Of a stretch of 64,000 bases of DNA, positions 7,966-17,256 are shown in pieces. The notes below the pieces were generated by a model. It was not told where the DNA came from. It saw nothing but the letters and a program-made list of their open reading frames with translations, and did not search any database. How positions within the stretch are numbered: position 1 is the stretch's first letter; every line of letters starts with the position of its first letter. The stretch comes from Parvularcula sp. LCG005 (GTDB taxonomy: Bacteria; Pseudomonadota; Alphaproteobacteria; Caulobacterales; Parvularculaceae), in the NCBI RefSeq assembly GCF_032930845.1, contig NZ_CP136758.1:1317001-1381000 (forward strand). Direction: 5' to 3'. The position numbers were made by a program, and so were the translations under genes.

Positions 7966-8379
7966 ATGCTCGGCTTCATCAAGCGCATTTTCATCTGGTG
8001 GCACGACAACACGCTCGGCCATTCCTTCACCATGTGGAAGCGCGGTGCACGCCTTGTGGGTGAGGATGTGCAGGGAAATCGCTATTACGAGGAGAGCAAG
8101 CCGGGTTCATTTTCCGGCGGCGGCAAGCGTCGTTGGGTCGTCTATCACGGCCATGCTGATGGCAGCCGGGTCACGCCGGAATGGAATGGCTGGCTGCATC
8201 ATACGTTTGATGAGCCGCCGACGCTCGAGAACCTGCCGGTGAAGAAGTTCGAGAAACCCTACCTGCCAAACATGACGGGTACGCCCATGGCCTATCACCC
8301 CAAAGGGTCCCTTTCCCACAGCGCTGAAAAGGGTAAGGTTGCAGAACCTTATGAGGCGTGGAGCCCCGAAAACGCCTAA
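7966..8379 (+). CDS. NADH:ubiquinone oxidoreductase accessory subunit NDUFA12 family
   Basis: 137 residues. The family is the bacterial form of the mitochondrial complex I subunit B17.2, which contacts the matrix arm; it is confined to alphaproteobacteria and eukaryotes. Recognisable segments are IWWHDNTLGHSFTMWKRG, LVGEDVQGNRYYEES, RRWVVYHG, VTPEWNGWLHHTFDEPP and the late YLPNMTGTPMAYHPKGSL. It stands alone, away from the nuo operon, with a DUF2155 gene 54 bases downstream, an arrangement common in the class. Confidence 0.95.
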   Translation: MLGFIKRIFIWWHDNTLGHSFTMWKRGARLVGEDVQGNRYYEESKPGSFSGGGKRRWVVYHGHADGSRVTPEWNGWLHHTFDEPPTLENLPVKKFEKPYLPNMTGTPMAYHPKGSLSHSAEKGKVAEPYEAWSPENA

Positions 8380-8433
8380 TTCCGGCATTAGCTGGTGACG
8401 ACAATGCGCTGCAGGAGGATCGGATCGTTGAAT

Positions 8434-9069
8434 ATGTTCAAGCTTGGACCGGTCATCGCACTGTCAATCCTCTCTGTCGGCATGGCTGTCGCGCAAGACG
8501 ACGTCGCAGCGCCCACGGAAGAAGAAACACGAACAGAACGCCTCGGCTGGACGCTGCCGCCGCTGCCGCCTGAAAAGGGCGAGCCGCTGGGTGAGCTTGA
8601 TCGGCTGTCACAGTCGGCGTCCGGTATCAGCTTCGGTGTTGATCTCTACGATGCGCGCAAGGACAATCCGCTGAAGCCTGTCTCGGTTACTATCCGTGCC
8701 CTCGACAAGATCACGGCGACCTTCACCGACATTCAGATTCCGATCGGCGAAGAGGCTCAATACGGACCGCTGACCCTTCTGCCGCGGACATGCGACAAAC
8801 GTCCGCCTGAGGAGACGCCGGAAACCACGGTCTTCCTCGAAGTGTATTCCACCAAGGACGACGTTCAGGGCGAGCGTGCCCGTGCCCGCGAAGGGGAAGC
8901 GACTCCAGTCGCCCGGTCATCAATCAGAATGGCGGACGAGAAGTCGGCACCACGGCCAGCACTCTTTCGGGGATGGATGTTCGCGTCCTCGCCGTCACTA
9001 AACGCGCTGCAGCATCCGGTCTACGATGTCTGGGTGATTGACTGCAAAATGGTCGAGCCCGGCATCTGA
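8434..9069 (+). CDS. DUF2155 exported protein
   Basis: 211 residues from ATG 8434; a TTG two codons earlier (8428) has better spacing to the AGGAGG at 8413 and may be the true start. A hydrophobic signal segment (about residues 3-20, ending AVAQD) indicates export. The DUF2155 core covers VTIRALDKITATFTDIQIPI, the single-Cys LLPRTCDKRPPEETPETTVF, and the C-terminal LFRGWMFASSPSLNALQHPV followed by YDVWVIDC. The two conserved cysteines could form a disulfide in the periplasm. Function is unknown. Its 3' end overlaps the convergent aat gene by 49 bases. Confidence 0.88.
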   Translation: MFKLGPVIALSILSVGMAVAQDDVAAPTEEETRTERLGWTLPPLPPEKGEPLGELDRLSQSASGISFGVDLYDARKDNPLKPVSVTIRALDKITATFTDIQIPIGEEAQYGPLTLLPRTCDKRPPEETPETTVFLEVYSTKDDVQGERARAREGEATPVARSSIRMADEKSAPRPALFRGWMFASSPSLNALQHPVYDVWVIDCKMVEPGI

Positions 9070-9695
9070 TCGGGCAGGGCTGCAAAATCAGCCTCGGTCT
9101 GTACCGCGTCCGCCAGCAGAATTTGATAGTCATCGGCCGGGACTTCCATCGTGCCAAACTGGACGAGATGATCGTTCTGGAACTGCGTGTCGAGCAGGCG
9201 ATAGCCGCCGGCTCTGAGCTTTGCGACCAGGTGGACGAGTGCCACCTTGCTGGCATCCGTGGCGCGCGAAAACATGCTCTCGCCAAAAAACGCGCCGCCT
9301 ATCGACACGCCGTATAATCCGCCCACGAGCGTGCCATCCTCGGTCCGCGTCTCGACACTGTGGGCAAACCCCAGTTCGAACAGTCCTGTATAGGCTTCGA
9401 GGATCTGCTCATTAATCCAGGTGACCCGCCGTCCAGCCTGCGGCTCGGCACATCTCTGCATCACCGTGCGGAAATCGGTGTCCGACGTCACGATATATCT
9501 GTCCTGACGAACGGTCTTCCTCAGTGACTTTGAGATGTGGAAACGATCGAGCGGAATGACACCCCGAAGTTCTGGGTGCACCCAGTAAATCTCATCGGCC
9601 GTCGCATCGTCGGCCATCGGGAAATACCCGATCTGATAAGCCTGCAGCAGAAGCTCGGGCGTCAGTTTCTGCGGCGCGGAATCGTCATCAGGCAT
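9021..9695 (-). CDS. aat: Leucyl/phenylalanyl-tRNA-protein transferase Aat
   Basis: 224 residues. It adds Leu or Phe from aminoacyl-tRNA to N-terminal Lys or Arg of proteins, marking them for ClpS-ClpAP degradation. Matching segments include LLLQAYQIGYFPMADD, EIYWVHPELRGVIPLDRFHI, GFAHSVETRTEDGTLVGGLY with GESMFSRATDASKVAL, and DTQFQNDHLVQFG. Upstream in-frame ATGs exist to 9875, but the family begins near MPDDDSAPQKLTPELLL, so 9695 is chosen. The 3' end runs 49 bases into the convergent DUF2155 gene. Confidence 0.95.
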   Translation of the reverse strand: MPDDDSAPQKLTPELLLQAYQIGYFPMADDATADEIYWVHPELRGVIPLDRFHISKSLRKTVRQDRYIVTSDTDFRTVMQRCAEPQAGRRVTWINEQILEAYTGLFELGFAHSVETRTEDGTLVGGLYGVSIGGAFFGESMFSRATDASKVALVHLVAKLRAGGYRLLDTQFQNDHLVQFGTMEVPADDYQILLADAVQTEADFAALPDQMPGSTILQSITQTS

Positions 9696-9801
9696 GGGTT
9701 GATTATGGCCAACTCCCCACCCGACGTCACGCACTCGTGCAGGGAAAAGGGGAACAGGCTGTGAGACCTTGTCGTTAACCCGGTAATAGCGAGGAGATAT
9801 C

Positions 9802-10311
9802 ATGAAATACAGCCGGTTTGCCGCAATGATCCTGACATCCACCGTCATCATGCTGGGGCTGATGTACCTCAACACCTATGCGTTCGAGCACGTACGTTGG
9901 AGCGAGACGCGCTTTTACATGGCCATTCTGATGGGCGCAGTGATGGCGATCATCATGCTCAGCTTCATGCTCGGCATGTATGAGAACAAGAAGATCAATC
10001 TCGGCATCTACGCCGGCAGCGCTGTTGTCTTCGTGCTGATGCTGTTTCTCGTGCGCAGTCAGGTCACGGTTGCCGATCGCAGCTATATGAGCGCGATGAT
10101 CCCTCACCATTCAATTGCGATCATGACGTCCGAGAGAGCCAATATTGAGGACGTGCGCGTGCGCGAACTGGCGGACGACATCATTCGTGCCCAGCGCAAG
10201 GAGATCAAGGAGATGGAATGGCTGATCGAAGACATCTCCAGAAATGGCCCCGTGACGACGGAAGCCGAGGCAGCGGAAAGGCCCGTTCCCGCATATGAGG
10301 GCGAGATCTAG
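9802..10311 (+). CDS. DUF305-type membrane protein
   Basis: 169 residues. Three hydrophobic helices are visible at about residues 7-27, 40-60 and 68-87, followed by a soluble helical part. That part holds MIPHHSIAIMTSERA, matching the DUF305 signature (MxxHH), where the histidine pair and methionines are suspected metal ligands. A good ribosome-binding site GCGAGGAG precedes the ATG. Many homologues sit near copper genes; none are adjacent here. Function is unproven. The last bases overlap a small convergent gene. Confidence 0.85.
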   Translation: MKYSRFAAMILTSTVIMLGLMYLNTYAFEHVRWSETRFYMAILMGAVMAIIMLSFMLGMYENKKINLGIYAGSAVVFVLMLFLVRSQVTVADRSYMSAMIPHHSIAIMTSERANIEDVRVRELADDIIRAQRKEIKEMEWLIEDISRNGPVTTEAEAAERPVPAYEGEI

Positions 10312-10520
10312 AACATGCACCAGACGCCGTAGCAGCGGTCCAGAGCGTATTTGAAAAACATGTACAGCGCGTAGTCGATCACCACGAGAACAAGCATGAT
10401 CGGCAGAGCGATGTTGATCAGGATCAGACGAAGGCCCGTACGGGTAAGGCGCGGCGAGGGCAGGTGAAGATCGTCACCGCCGGTCTTAAGTTGTTTTTTT
10501 CGTCCGAACACTCCTAGCAC
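10308..10520 (-). CDS. Small membrane protein, unknown
   Basis: 70 residues from a GTG at 10520. The N-terminal 28 residues are basic and polar; then one strongly hydrophobic helix (LRLILINIALPIMLVLVVID) leads into an aromatic tail with two cysteines (DRCYGVWC). It overlaps the DUF305 stop by 4 bases and its start is only 9 bases from the divergent GTG of the next gene, leaving little room for two promoters. I recognise no family. The hydrophobic profile and tight fit between genes argue for a real gene, but it could be spurious. Confidence 0.45.
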   Translation of the reverse strand: MLGVFGRKKQLKTGGDDLHLPSPRLTRTGLRLILINIALPIMLVLVVIDYALYMFFKYALDRCYGVWCMF

Positions 10521-10529
10521 CTTCCTATT

Positions 10530-11489
10530 GTGAACGATCAGACCACCGCTGACATCGCCGTCGAATGGGACGCTCTTTCCGCCAAGGAATGGTCTTCGCT
10601 ATTGGCGAAGGCCCCCATTGCGACGTTCCAGCAAAGCTATGGTTTTGGTGAAGTGATTCGCGCGCATCGCGGCGGGATCTTTCGAGTCCAGCTGCTTGCC
10701 GATGGGAAGACCGTTGGTCTTGCACAGATCCACACACGGCGCCTGGCCGGGTTGGCCACGCTCGCGACCCTGATGCTGGGGCCGGTATGGCTGGCGGACC
10801 ATGTGCCGGTCGATATCAAGGCGGCGCTCTATTCTCAGCTGAAAAAAACGTTGCCGGTCAAAGGTGTTCACGCGTTCGTTGTGATGCCTTGGGAAGGCGA
10901 TGAGGGGCCCGCCTCGCTGGGCCTGAAACAGGTGGTGACGCCCTATCACACGGCACTGATCAATCTCGAGCCCACTGAGGATGACCTCTTGGCGGGCCTT
11001 GATCGCAGCTGGCGCAACAAGCTGCGGGGCGCGCAGAAGTCATCGGTTCGAATCTCACCTCTTGGTCGAACCGAACAGCAATATGGCTGGTTATTGCAGA
11101 AAGAGCGCGAGCAGCAGAAGCGCATCGGCTATCGCGCCATGCCTGTCGGTCTTGTCCCCGCATGGGCAGAGCAGACAGGGCAACAGGCGCTGTATGGTTG
11201 GGAAGCGAAAATGGGCGATGAGCGCCTTGGCGGGATTCTATGCCTGCGGCACGGCACCACAGCCACGTACCATATTGGTTGGGCGAGTGAGGCGGGAAAG
11301 AAGGCCAAGGTGATGAACCTTCTTTTGTGGACCGCCATGACCGCCCTGAAGAAAAAGGGCGTCCGCATCCTCGATCTCGGCGGCCTCGATACCGATCACG
11401 GACCGGGGATCGCGACGTTCAAACTGGCCAGCGGGGCCCGGCTCGTGTCGCAGCCCGGGACGTTCCTCTTGCGAGCGGGCTGGCGGTAG
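10530..11489 (+). CDS. FemAB-like GNAT-fold acyltransferase
   Basis: 319 residues, GTG start. The sequence fits the FemAB/GNAT superfamily that includes aminoacyl transferases of peptidoglycan bridges and XrtA-associated FemAB proteins. Typical parts are the N-terminal TFQQSYGFGEVIRAHRGG, the central SWRNKLRGAQKS, and the C-terminal half with GGILCLRHGTTATYHIGWAS and the end segment ILDLGGLDTDHGPGIATFKL. Alphaproteobacteria have no interpeptide glycine bridge, so the substrate is likely an amine or cell-envelope component; this is inference. It is followed at 37 bases by an SDR gene on the same strand. Confidence 0.75.
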   Translation: MNDQTTADIAVEWDALSAKEWSSLLAKAPIATFQQSYGFGEVIRAHRGGIFRVQLLADGKTVGLAQIHTRRLAGLATLATLMLGPVWLADHVPVDIKAALYSQLKKTLPVKGVHAFVVMPWEGDEGPASLGLKQVVTPYHTALINLEPTEDDLLAGLDRSWRNKLRGAQKSSVRISPLGRTEQQYGWLLQKEREQQKRIGYRAMPVGLVPAWAEQTGQQALYGWEAKMGDERLGGILCLRHGTTATYHIGWASEAGKKAKVMNLLLWTAMTALKKKGVRILDLGGLDTDHGPGIATFKLASGARLVSQPGTFLLRAGWR

Positions 11490-11526
11490 GGCATCCCTCT
11501 CTCAAAACGAGAAGTGGAAACGCCCC

Positions 11527-12318
11527 ATGACCTATCCGATCCAGTACGACATGAAGGGCCAGTCCTGTTTCATGTCCGGGGCAACCTCCGGCATCAACGA
11601 GCAGATCGCGCGCCGCTTCGCCGAAGCGGGGGCAAACATCTTCGTGATCAGCAGGTCGCCGGAAAAAGTGCAGCGGACAGTCGACATGCTGAAAGAGGCA
11701 GGCGGCGAGGCGTCCGGCTCCCCCGTCGACGTGCGTGACTATGATTCGGTGGTGTCAGCGGTCACCCGGGCACAGGCGACTTTTGGCAACTTCGACGTCG
11801 TGTTCGCTGGCCAGGCGGGCAATTTTCCCGCCGGCGCGGCGCAGATGTCGGCCAATGCCTTCAAGTCGGTGATCGACATCGATCTCCTCGGCACATTCAA
11901 CGTTTTCCGCGCCACGATTGAGCACGCGAAAAAGCCCGGGGCCAGTTATCTTGCCATCTCTGCGCCGCAGGCGACGCGTCCCTGGCTGTTCCAGTCCCAT
12001 GTTTGTGCCGCGAAGGCCGGCGTGAACATGCTCATCAAGTGCTGCGCCCTTGAATGGGGCGCCAGCGGTGTTCGCGTCAATGCGATCTCGCCTGGTCCTA
12101 TCGATGGCACCGAAGGGATGGAGCGTCTCGCACCAACGGAAGAATTGAAGGCAAAAGTTGCGGATGCTGTGGCCATGAAACGCATGGGCAATCGTGACGA
12201 CATTGCCGAAGCGGCGCTGTGGCTGTGCTCGCCAGCCGCGTCTTACGTCACGGGAACCGTGCTTGAAGCCGAGGGCGGAATGACGCTCGGTGACGCGACG
12301 AATGCCATGAAACTCTAA
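11527..12318 (+). CDS. SDR-family oxidoreductase, 2,4-dienoyl-CoA reductase-like
   Basis: 263 residues, Rossmann fold. The cofactor loop is GATSGI (residues 18-23). AGQAGNFPAGA near residues 94-104 resembles the AAGNF segment of peroxisomal-type 2,4-dienoyl-CoA reductases. The usual catalytic Tyr of YxxxK is absent: the sequence reads HVCAAK with Lys163 and Val159, as in dienoyl-CoA reductases, which also lack it. Family role: NADPH-dependent reduction of 2,4-dienoyl-CoA during beta-oxidation of polyunsaturated fatty acids. C-terminal NAISPGPIDGTEGMERL also fits. A different acyl-CoA or ketone substrate remains possible. Confidence 0.75.
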   Translation: MTYPIQYDMKGQSCFMSGATSGINEQIARRFAEAGANIFVISRSPEKVQRTVDMLKEAGGEASGSPVDVRDYDSVVSAVTRAQATFGNFDVVFAGQAGNFPAGAAQMSANAFKSVIDIDLLGTFNVFRATIEHAKKPGASYLAISAPQATRPWLFQSHVCAAKAGVNMLIKCCALEWGASGVRVNAISPGPIDGTEGMERLAPTEELKAKVADAVAMKRMGNRDDIAEAALWLCSPAASYVTGTVLEAEGGMTLGDATNAMKL

Positions 12319-12363
12319 AAAAGCGAGCAGAACGCGAATTTCGCACTGCACCTAAGCGGTTAT

Positions 12364-12377
12364 CGGGTCCAGACCCG
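12364..12377. promoter_or_regulatory. 6-2-6 dyad upstream of pdhB
   Basis: CGGGTC-CA-GACCCG, a perfect inverted repeat 60 bases before the pdhB start and 46 after the SDR stop. Its place suggests an operator for the pyruvate dehydrogenase genes. I cannot name the regulator. Confidence 0.35.
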
Positions 12378-12436
12378 TTGCGCGAAGGGCCGTGCATGGA
12401 TAGACCCCAGCGACTAATTTCGGAGGCTGTGCCCGT

Positions 12437-13837
<1,401 letters not shown>

Positions 13838-13860
13838 GTGCCGGGAAGGACGCCAGCGGG

Positions 13861-14382
13861 ATGTTCGATTTTCTGTTCAATACAAAAGGGCGGATTTCCC
13901 GCAAGGGCTATCTGCTGGCATTTCTGTTACCTTACATTGCGTTGGCGGAGATTTTGCCGCGCATCCTTCACGCCATGGGTCTGACCAGCGGTATAGTTAT
14001 CGTCTTCTTCGGACTTTTATCCCTGTTCTACCTGTGGCCAAAGGTCTTCGCTGTTCCCGTTCGGCGCTTTCATGACATGGGCCTAACAGGGTGGTTCCAT
14101 GCGGGTGTTCTCGGGTTGGTCATGCTGGCTCTCATCATCATGCTTCAGGGCATTTTCAATGAGATAGGTGACTTGGTCGCGTTTTCAGAGATAGATAATC
14201 AGCAGCAGCAGACCGCAGTCACGGCCGCCATGGAAGAAAGCGGGCGCTTCAAGTTGGGCCTCATCCTCTTTAACAGCGTTTTCCTGCTGGAGGCACTTCT
14301 GTTTGCGATCAAACCAGGCACTCCGGGACCCAATAAGTTCGGCAATGATCCGCTCGAATCGGGCCGGGGGTATGCGGATTGA
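13861..14382 (+). CDS. DUF805 membrane protein (copy 1)
   Basis: 173 residues. The N-terminus MFDFLFNTKGRISRKGYLLA is the DUF805 opening (GRISR), followed by about three or four membrane helices and the conserved VPVRRFHDMGLTGW motif between helices. The C-terminus GPNKFGNDPLE also fits (family form GxNxYGxDP). DUF805 proteins are inner-membrane proteins of unknown role, sometimes linked to phage sensitivity or stress. It sits 23 bases after pdhB and is joined to a second DUF805 gene. Confidence 0.88.
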   Translation: MFDFLFNTKGRISRKGYLLAFLLPYIALAEILPRILHAMGLTSGIVIVFFGLLSLFYLWPKVFAVPVRRFHDMGLTGWFHAGVLGLVMLALIIMLQGIFNEIGDLVAFSEIDNQQQQTAVTAAMEESGRFKLGLILFNSVFLLEALLFAIKPGTPGPNKFGNDPLESGRGYAD

Positions 14383-14930
14383 TGCGCATCTTGCGGTTTC
14401 TCTATTCTCTGGACGGACGGGTGTCGCTGAAAGGCATCTGGCTTTTCACCATCAGCGCTGCCGTGGTGCTGCAACTCCTGCCGCGCCTGTTGGCCAGTGC
14501 GCCGATCGCGATCGCAACTGCCATCGTCGGCATGGTCAATCTGGCGCTGATCTGGCCGAGCGCCATTGCCGTCCCCGTCAAGCGGTTTCACGACCTTGGA
14601 CGGTCCGGCCGCTGGGCGTTCATTCTCTTCGCAGGCGCCGCTCTGGGAATGATTTTCATCTTCATGGACCTTGCGAGCCTTGCGCCGACGGTCGGCATGA
14701 CCGGCCTTGAGGCCCTTCTTAATTTTGATGCCTATTACGCCGCGATGACGCAGCAGCCCGTTATTGGCGATGACCCCGCCGGGCTGACAGCCATCGGCTG
14801 GGGCGGCTTTTCGCTGGCCCTTATCTTTTCGATCATTGGCTTCGGGATCACCCACTTGATCCCGGGCGAGAAAGCAGACAACCGCTTCGGGCCACGCCCC
14901 GAACGGTTCTACACGTTCCCTTCGCGATAG
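14382..14930 (+). CDS. DUF805-like membrane protein (copy 2)
   Basis: 182 residues. The ATG at 14382 overlaps the previous stop (TGATG). It is a diverged paralogue of the preceding gene: [17 protein letters not shown] aligns with the first copy's opening, and [17 protein letters not shown] keeps the family motif. Four hydrophobic helices are visible, and the tail has DNRFGPRPE where copy 1 has NKFGNDPLE. The pair splits pdhB from pdhC on the same strand and is very likely co-transcribed with them. A tandem duplication is inferred. Confidence 0.8.
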   Translation: MRILRFLYSLDGRVSLKGIWLFTISAAVVLQLLPRLLASAPIAIATAIVGMVNLALIWPSAIAVPVKRFHDLGRSGRWAFILFAGAALGMIFIFMDLASLAPTVGMTGLEALLNFDAYYAAMTQQPVIGDDPAGLTAIGWGGFSLALIFSIIGFGITHLIPGEKADNRFGPRPERFYTFPSR

Positions 14931-14941
14931 GAGAAGAAGAC

Positions 14942-16282
14942 ATGCCAACCCCAATTTTGATGCCCGCCCTGTCGCCCACCATGGAAGAAGGCACGCTCTC
15001 CAAATGGCTGGTCAAGGAAGGCGACACGGTGTCTTCCGGTGACGTGATCGCCGAGATTGAAACCGACAAGGCAACGATGGAAGTCGAAGCCGTCGACGAA
15101 GGCAAGATCGGCAAGATCGTCGTGGCCGAAGGCTCTGAAAACGTGAAGGTCAATGAGCTGATCGCTGTCATTCTCGAAGACGGCGAGAGCGCAGATGATA
15201 TTGATATCTCAGTGCTTGGCGGTTCATCGGCTGGCGGTGAGAAGAAATCGGAAGAGGCCTCGCCTAAAAAAGAAGCAGACGCATCGCCCGCACCGGCGCC
15301 CGGTCCAACGGCCGCGCCATCGACGGCGGGATCAAGCGCGCCTGCATCCTCGGACAAAGGTGGCCGGGTCATGGCATCGCCATTGGCCAAGCGCATGGCG
15401 AAAAACGAGGGGCTCGACCTTTCGGCGATCAAGGGCACAGGTCCCCATGGTCGGGTCGTGAAGCGCGACATTGAAAAAGCACTGAAGGACGGCACGGGCA
15501 AAGCCGGCGCAGCATCGGCCGCCGCGGCACCTTTCTCTGCGCCAGCGGCCGGCGTCGATGCACGCCTTTATCCGGCGGATTCCTACGAAGCGATCAAGAA
15601 CGATGGCATGCGGAAGACGATCGCCAAGCGTTTGAACCAGAGCTTCAACTCAGAGGTGCCGCACTTCCCGCTGAACGTGGATGTGGAATTGACGAACCTT
15701 CTGGCCGCGCGCGAAGCCCTGAACGCCATGTCTCCGCCAAAAGGTGAGGATGGCTTCTACAAGATCTCGGTCAACGACTTCATCATCAAGGCGTCGGCCG
15801 CCGCGCTGATTGCTGTTCCTGCGGCCAACGCGACCTACACGGATGATGCAATCCTGCGCCATAAGCATGCCGATATTGGCGTGGCTGTGGCCATCGATGG
15901 CGGCCTGATCACGCCGATCGTCTGGAAGGCCGAAACCAAGGGCCTGAAAGAGATCTCTGCCGAGATCAAGGACATGGCCGGTCGCGCACGATCCAAGAAA
16001 CTGAAGCCTGAAGAATATCAGGGCGGCACGTTCGCCGTGTCGAACCTTGGGATGTTCGGCATCACCAGCTTCTCCTCCATCGTCAACCAGCCCCATGGTG
16101 CCATCATGTCGGTCGGTGCCGGAGAGGAACGGGCGGTTGTCCGCGATGGCCAGATCGTCATCCGCAACATGTGCACGATCACGCTGACCTGCGATCACCG
16201 CGTGGTGGACGGCGCTGTCGGTGCGCAGTTCATTTCGGTATTCAAGAAGTTCGTCGAAAATCCATCGACCATGCTGCTCTAG
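14942..16282 (+). CDS. pdhC: Pyruvate dehydrogenase E2, dihydrolipoamide acetyltransferase
   Basis: 446 residues. It transfers the acetyl group from lipoyl to CoA and forms the core of the complex. Domains: lipoyl domain 1-78 ([13 protein letters not shown], very close to that of PdhB), an Ala/Pro linker, the peripheral-subunit-binding domain around residues 140-180 ([37 protein letters not shown]), a second linker, then the catalytic domain ending with the active-site motif [15 protein letters not shown]. It starts 11 bases after the DUF805 pair with GGAGAAGAAG upstream. A strong terminator follows. Confidence 0.97.
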   Translation: MPTPILMPALSPTMEEGTLSKWLVKEGDTVSSGDVIAEIETDKATMEVEAVDEGKIGKIVVAEGSENVKVNELIAVILEDGESADDIDISVLGGSSAGGEKKSEEASPKKEADASPAPAPGPTAAPSTAGSSAPASSDKGGRVMASPLAKRMAKNEGLDLSAIKGTGPHGRVVKRDIEKALKDGTGKAGAASAAAAPFSAPAAGVDARLYPADSYEAIKNDGMRKTIAKRLNQSFNSEVPHFPLNVDVELTNLLAAREALNAMSPPKGEDGFYKISVNDFIIKASAAALIAVPAANATYTDDAILRHKHADIGVAVAIDGGLITPIVWKAETKGLKEISAEIKDMAGRARSKKLKPEEYQGGTFAVSNLGMFGITSFSSIVNQPHGAIMSVGAGEERAVVRDGQIVIRNMCTITLTCDHRVVDGAVGAQFISVFKKFVENPSTMLL

Positions 16283-16303
16283 GTCAACGCAGCGCTCCAA
16301 TGC

Positions 16304-16332
16304 AAAAACCCCCGCTGCGGCGGGGGTTTTTT
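16304..16332 (+). terminator. Intrinsic terminator after pdhC
   Basis: AAAAACCCCCGC, loop TGCG, GCGGGGG then TTTTTT. A 12-bp stem with a full T-tail begins 21 bases after the pdhC stop. It closes the pdhB-DUF805-DUF805-pdhC unit, and by symmetry could also end the minus-strand DUF6356 transcript. Confidence 0.85.
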
Positions 16333-16351
16333 ATTGCACAATTTTCGGTGG

Positions 16352-16588
16352 TTATTCCGCGGGCTGATAGGTGTCTGCGCGATGACGGCGCTCACTCGCT
16401 TCCTGATGCAGCTTGAACAGCATGTTCGACCCGGTCCGGGTGAAGAGGAAGGGGAACAGGCCATGCAAGAGGCAGGCGACACCCGCAATAATCATGCGGG
16501 TGCCAATACTGGAGGCCCCGTTCAGGTGCTGAAAATAGGATTCACCGACACTCGTCGGATGTGCCTTGAACTTGTCTACGATCGCCAC
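16352..16588 (-). CDS. DUF6356 family small membrane protein
   Basis: 78 residues. The opening HPTSVGESYFQHL matches the DUF6356 family found in alphaproteobacteria. One or two hydrophobic segments follow (MIIAGVACLLHGLFPFLF), then TRTGS and a polar tail. It is probably an inner-membrane protein of unknown function. It points away from lpd, in a minus-strand pair with the DUF2306 gene, and the pair separates pdhC from lpd. Confidence 0.8.
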   Translation of the reverse strand: MAIVDKFKAHPTSVGESYFQHLNGASSIGTRMIIAGVACLLHGLFPFLFTRTGSNMLFKLHQEASERRHRADTYQPAE

Positions 16589-16666
16589 GCCGCCACCCCA
16601 TCAGTAATGCTGGGCTAAAGGCTAGAAATGCTCAACGTCGCCGTCAAGAGCGGTTTCTGCTGAGAC

Positions 16667-17131
16667 TTATTCACTCGGCTCGCAGTCTGTCGTCTGAGAG
16701 ATATTCGAATAGCAGGTCTGGAAGATGACATCATGCATCATCCGGCCCGGCATCATCGCAAAAAAGCCCGCTATGATGAGGCCACCAATATAGCTGATGA
16801 TGAAAGGGCGCGCGTGCTTACGCAGTTTTGGTCCGCCCTGCATGATGCGTCTCACGCCGTGAATTAAGGCGAAGAACGTCGTCAGAGTGAGAATGTGAAT
16901 CCAGCTGAATCGGTGCCACCAAGGGTCACCAGGTTCGACAGGATGCTGGATGAAGGCGGAGCTGATGACCACACCGAACATCAGAACGACCCAGATCACG
17001 CCGATTGTCCGGTGCGGAAGGGTGCCCTTGGGCATGATCAGCTGGATCGTTCCGAGGAAGAAAGCCAATATGGCCGCAATGGCGTGCACCTGGATGTGTA
17101 CGGGCGCAGCCCAAAGAAGATCCAGATTCAT
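16667..17131 (-). CDS. DUF2306-type membrane protein
   Basis: 154 residues from ATG 17131; an in-frame extension to 17182 adds a basic stretch not typical of the family. Four hydrophobic helices are visible. Marks of the family are VHIQVHAIAAILAFFLGTIQ, the GTLPHRTIGVIWV motif and the later SWIHILTLTTFFAL. Three conserved histidines in or near helices could bind heme or metal; this is inference. The C-terminal tail contains two cysteines (QTCYSNISQTTDC). It is divergent from lpd. Confidence 0.8.
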   Translation of the reverse strand: MNLDLLWAAPVHIQVHAIAAILAFFLGTIQLIMPKGTLPHRTIGVIWVVLMFGVVISSAFIQHPVEPGDPWWHRFSWIHILTLTTFFALIHGVRRIMQGGPKLRKHARPFIISYIGGLIIAGFFAMMPGRMMHDVIFQTCYSNISQTTDCEPSE

Positions 17132-17256
17132 TTTAGCGCCCCCATTCCACAGCCCAAGGCTAACCCGGACTTTTCGCGCCAAGCAAGAGATAATCAGGCT
17201 TTGCCTTGATAGCCGATTTGCCGTTAGACACGCCCGAACGAAGAAAGAGGATCCTC

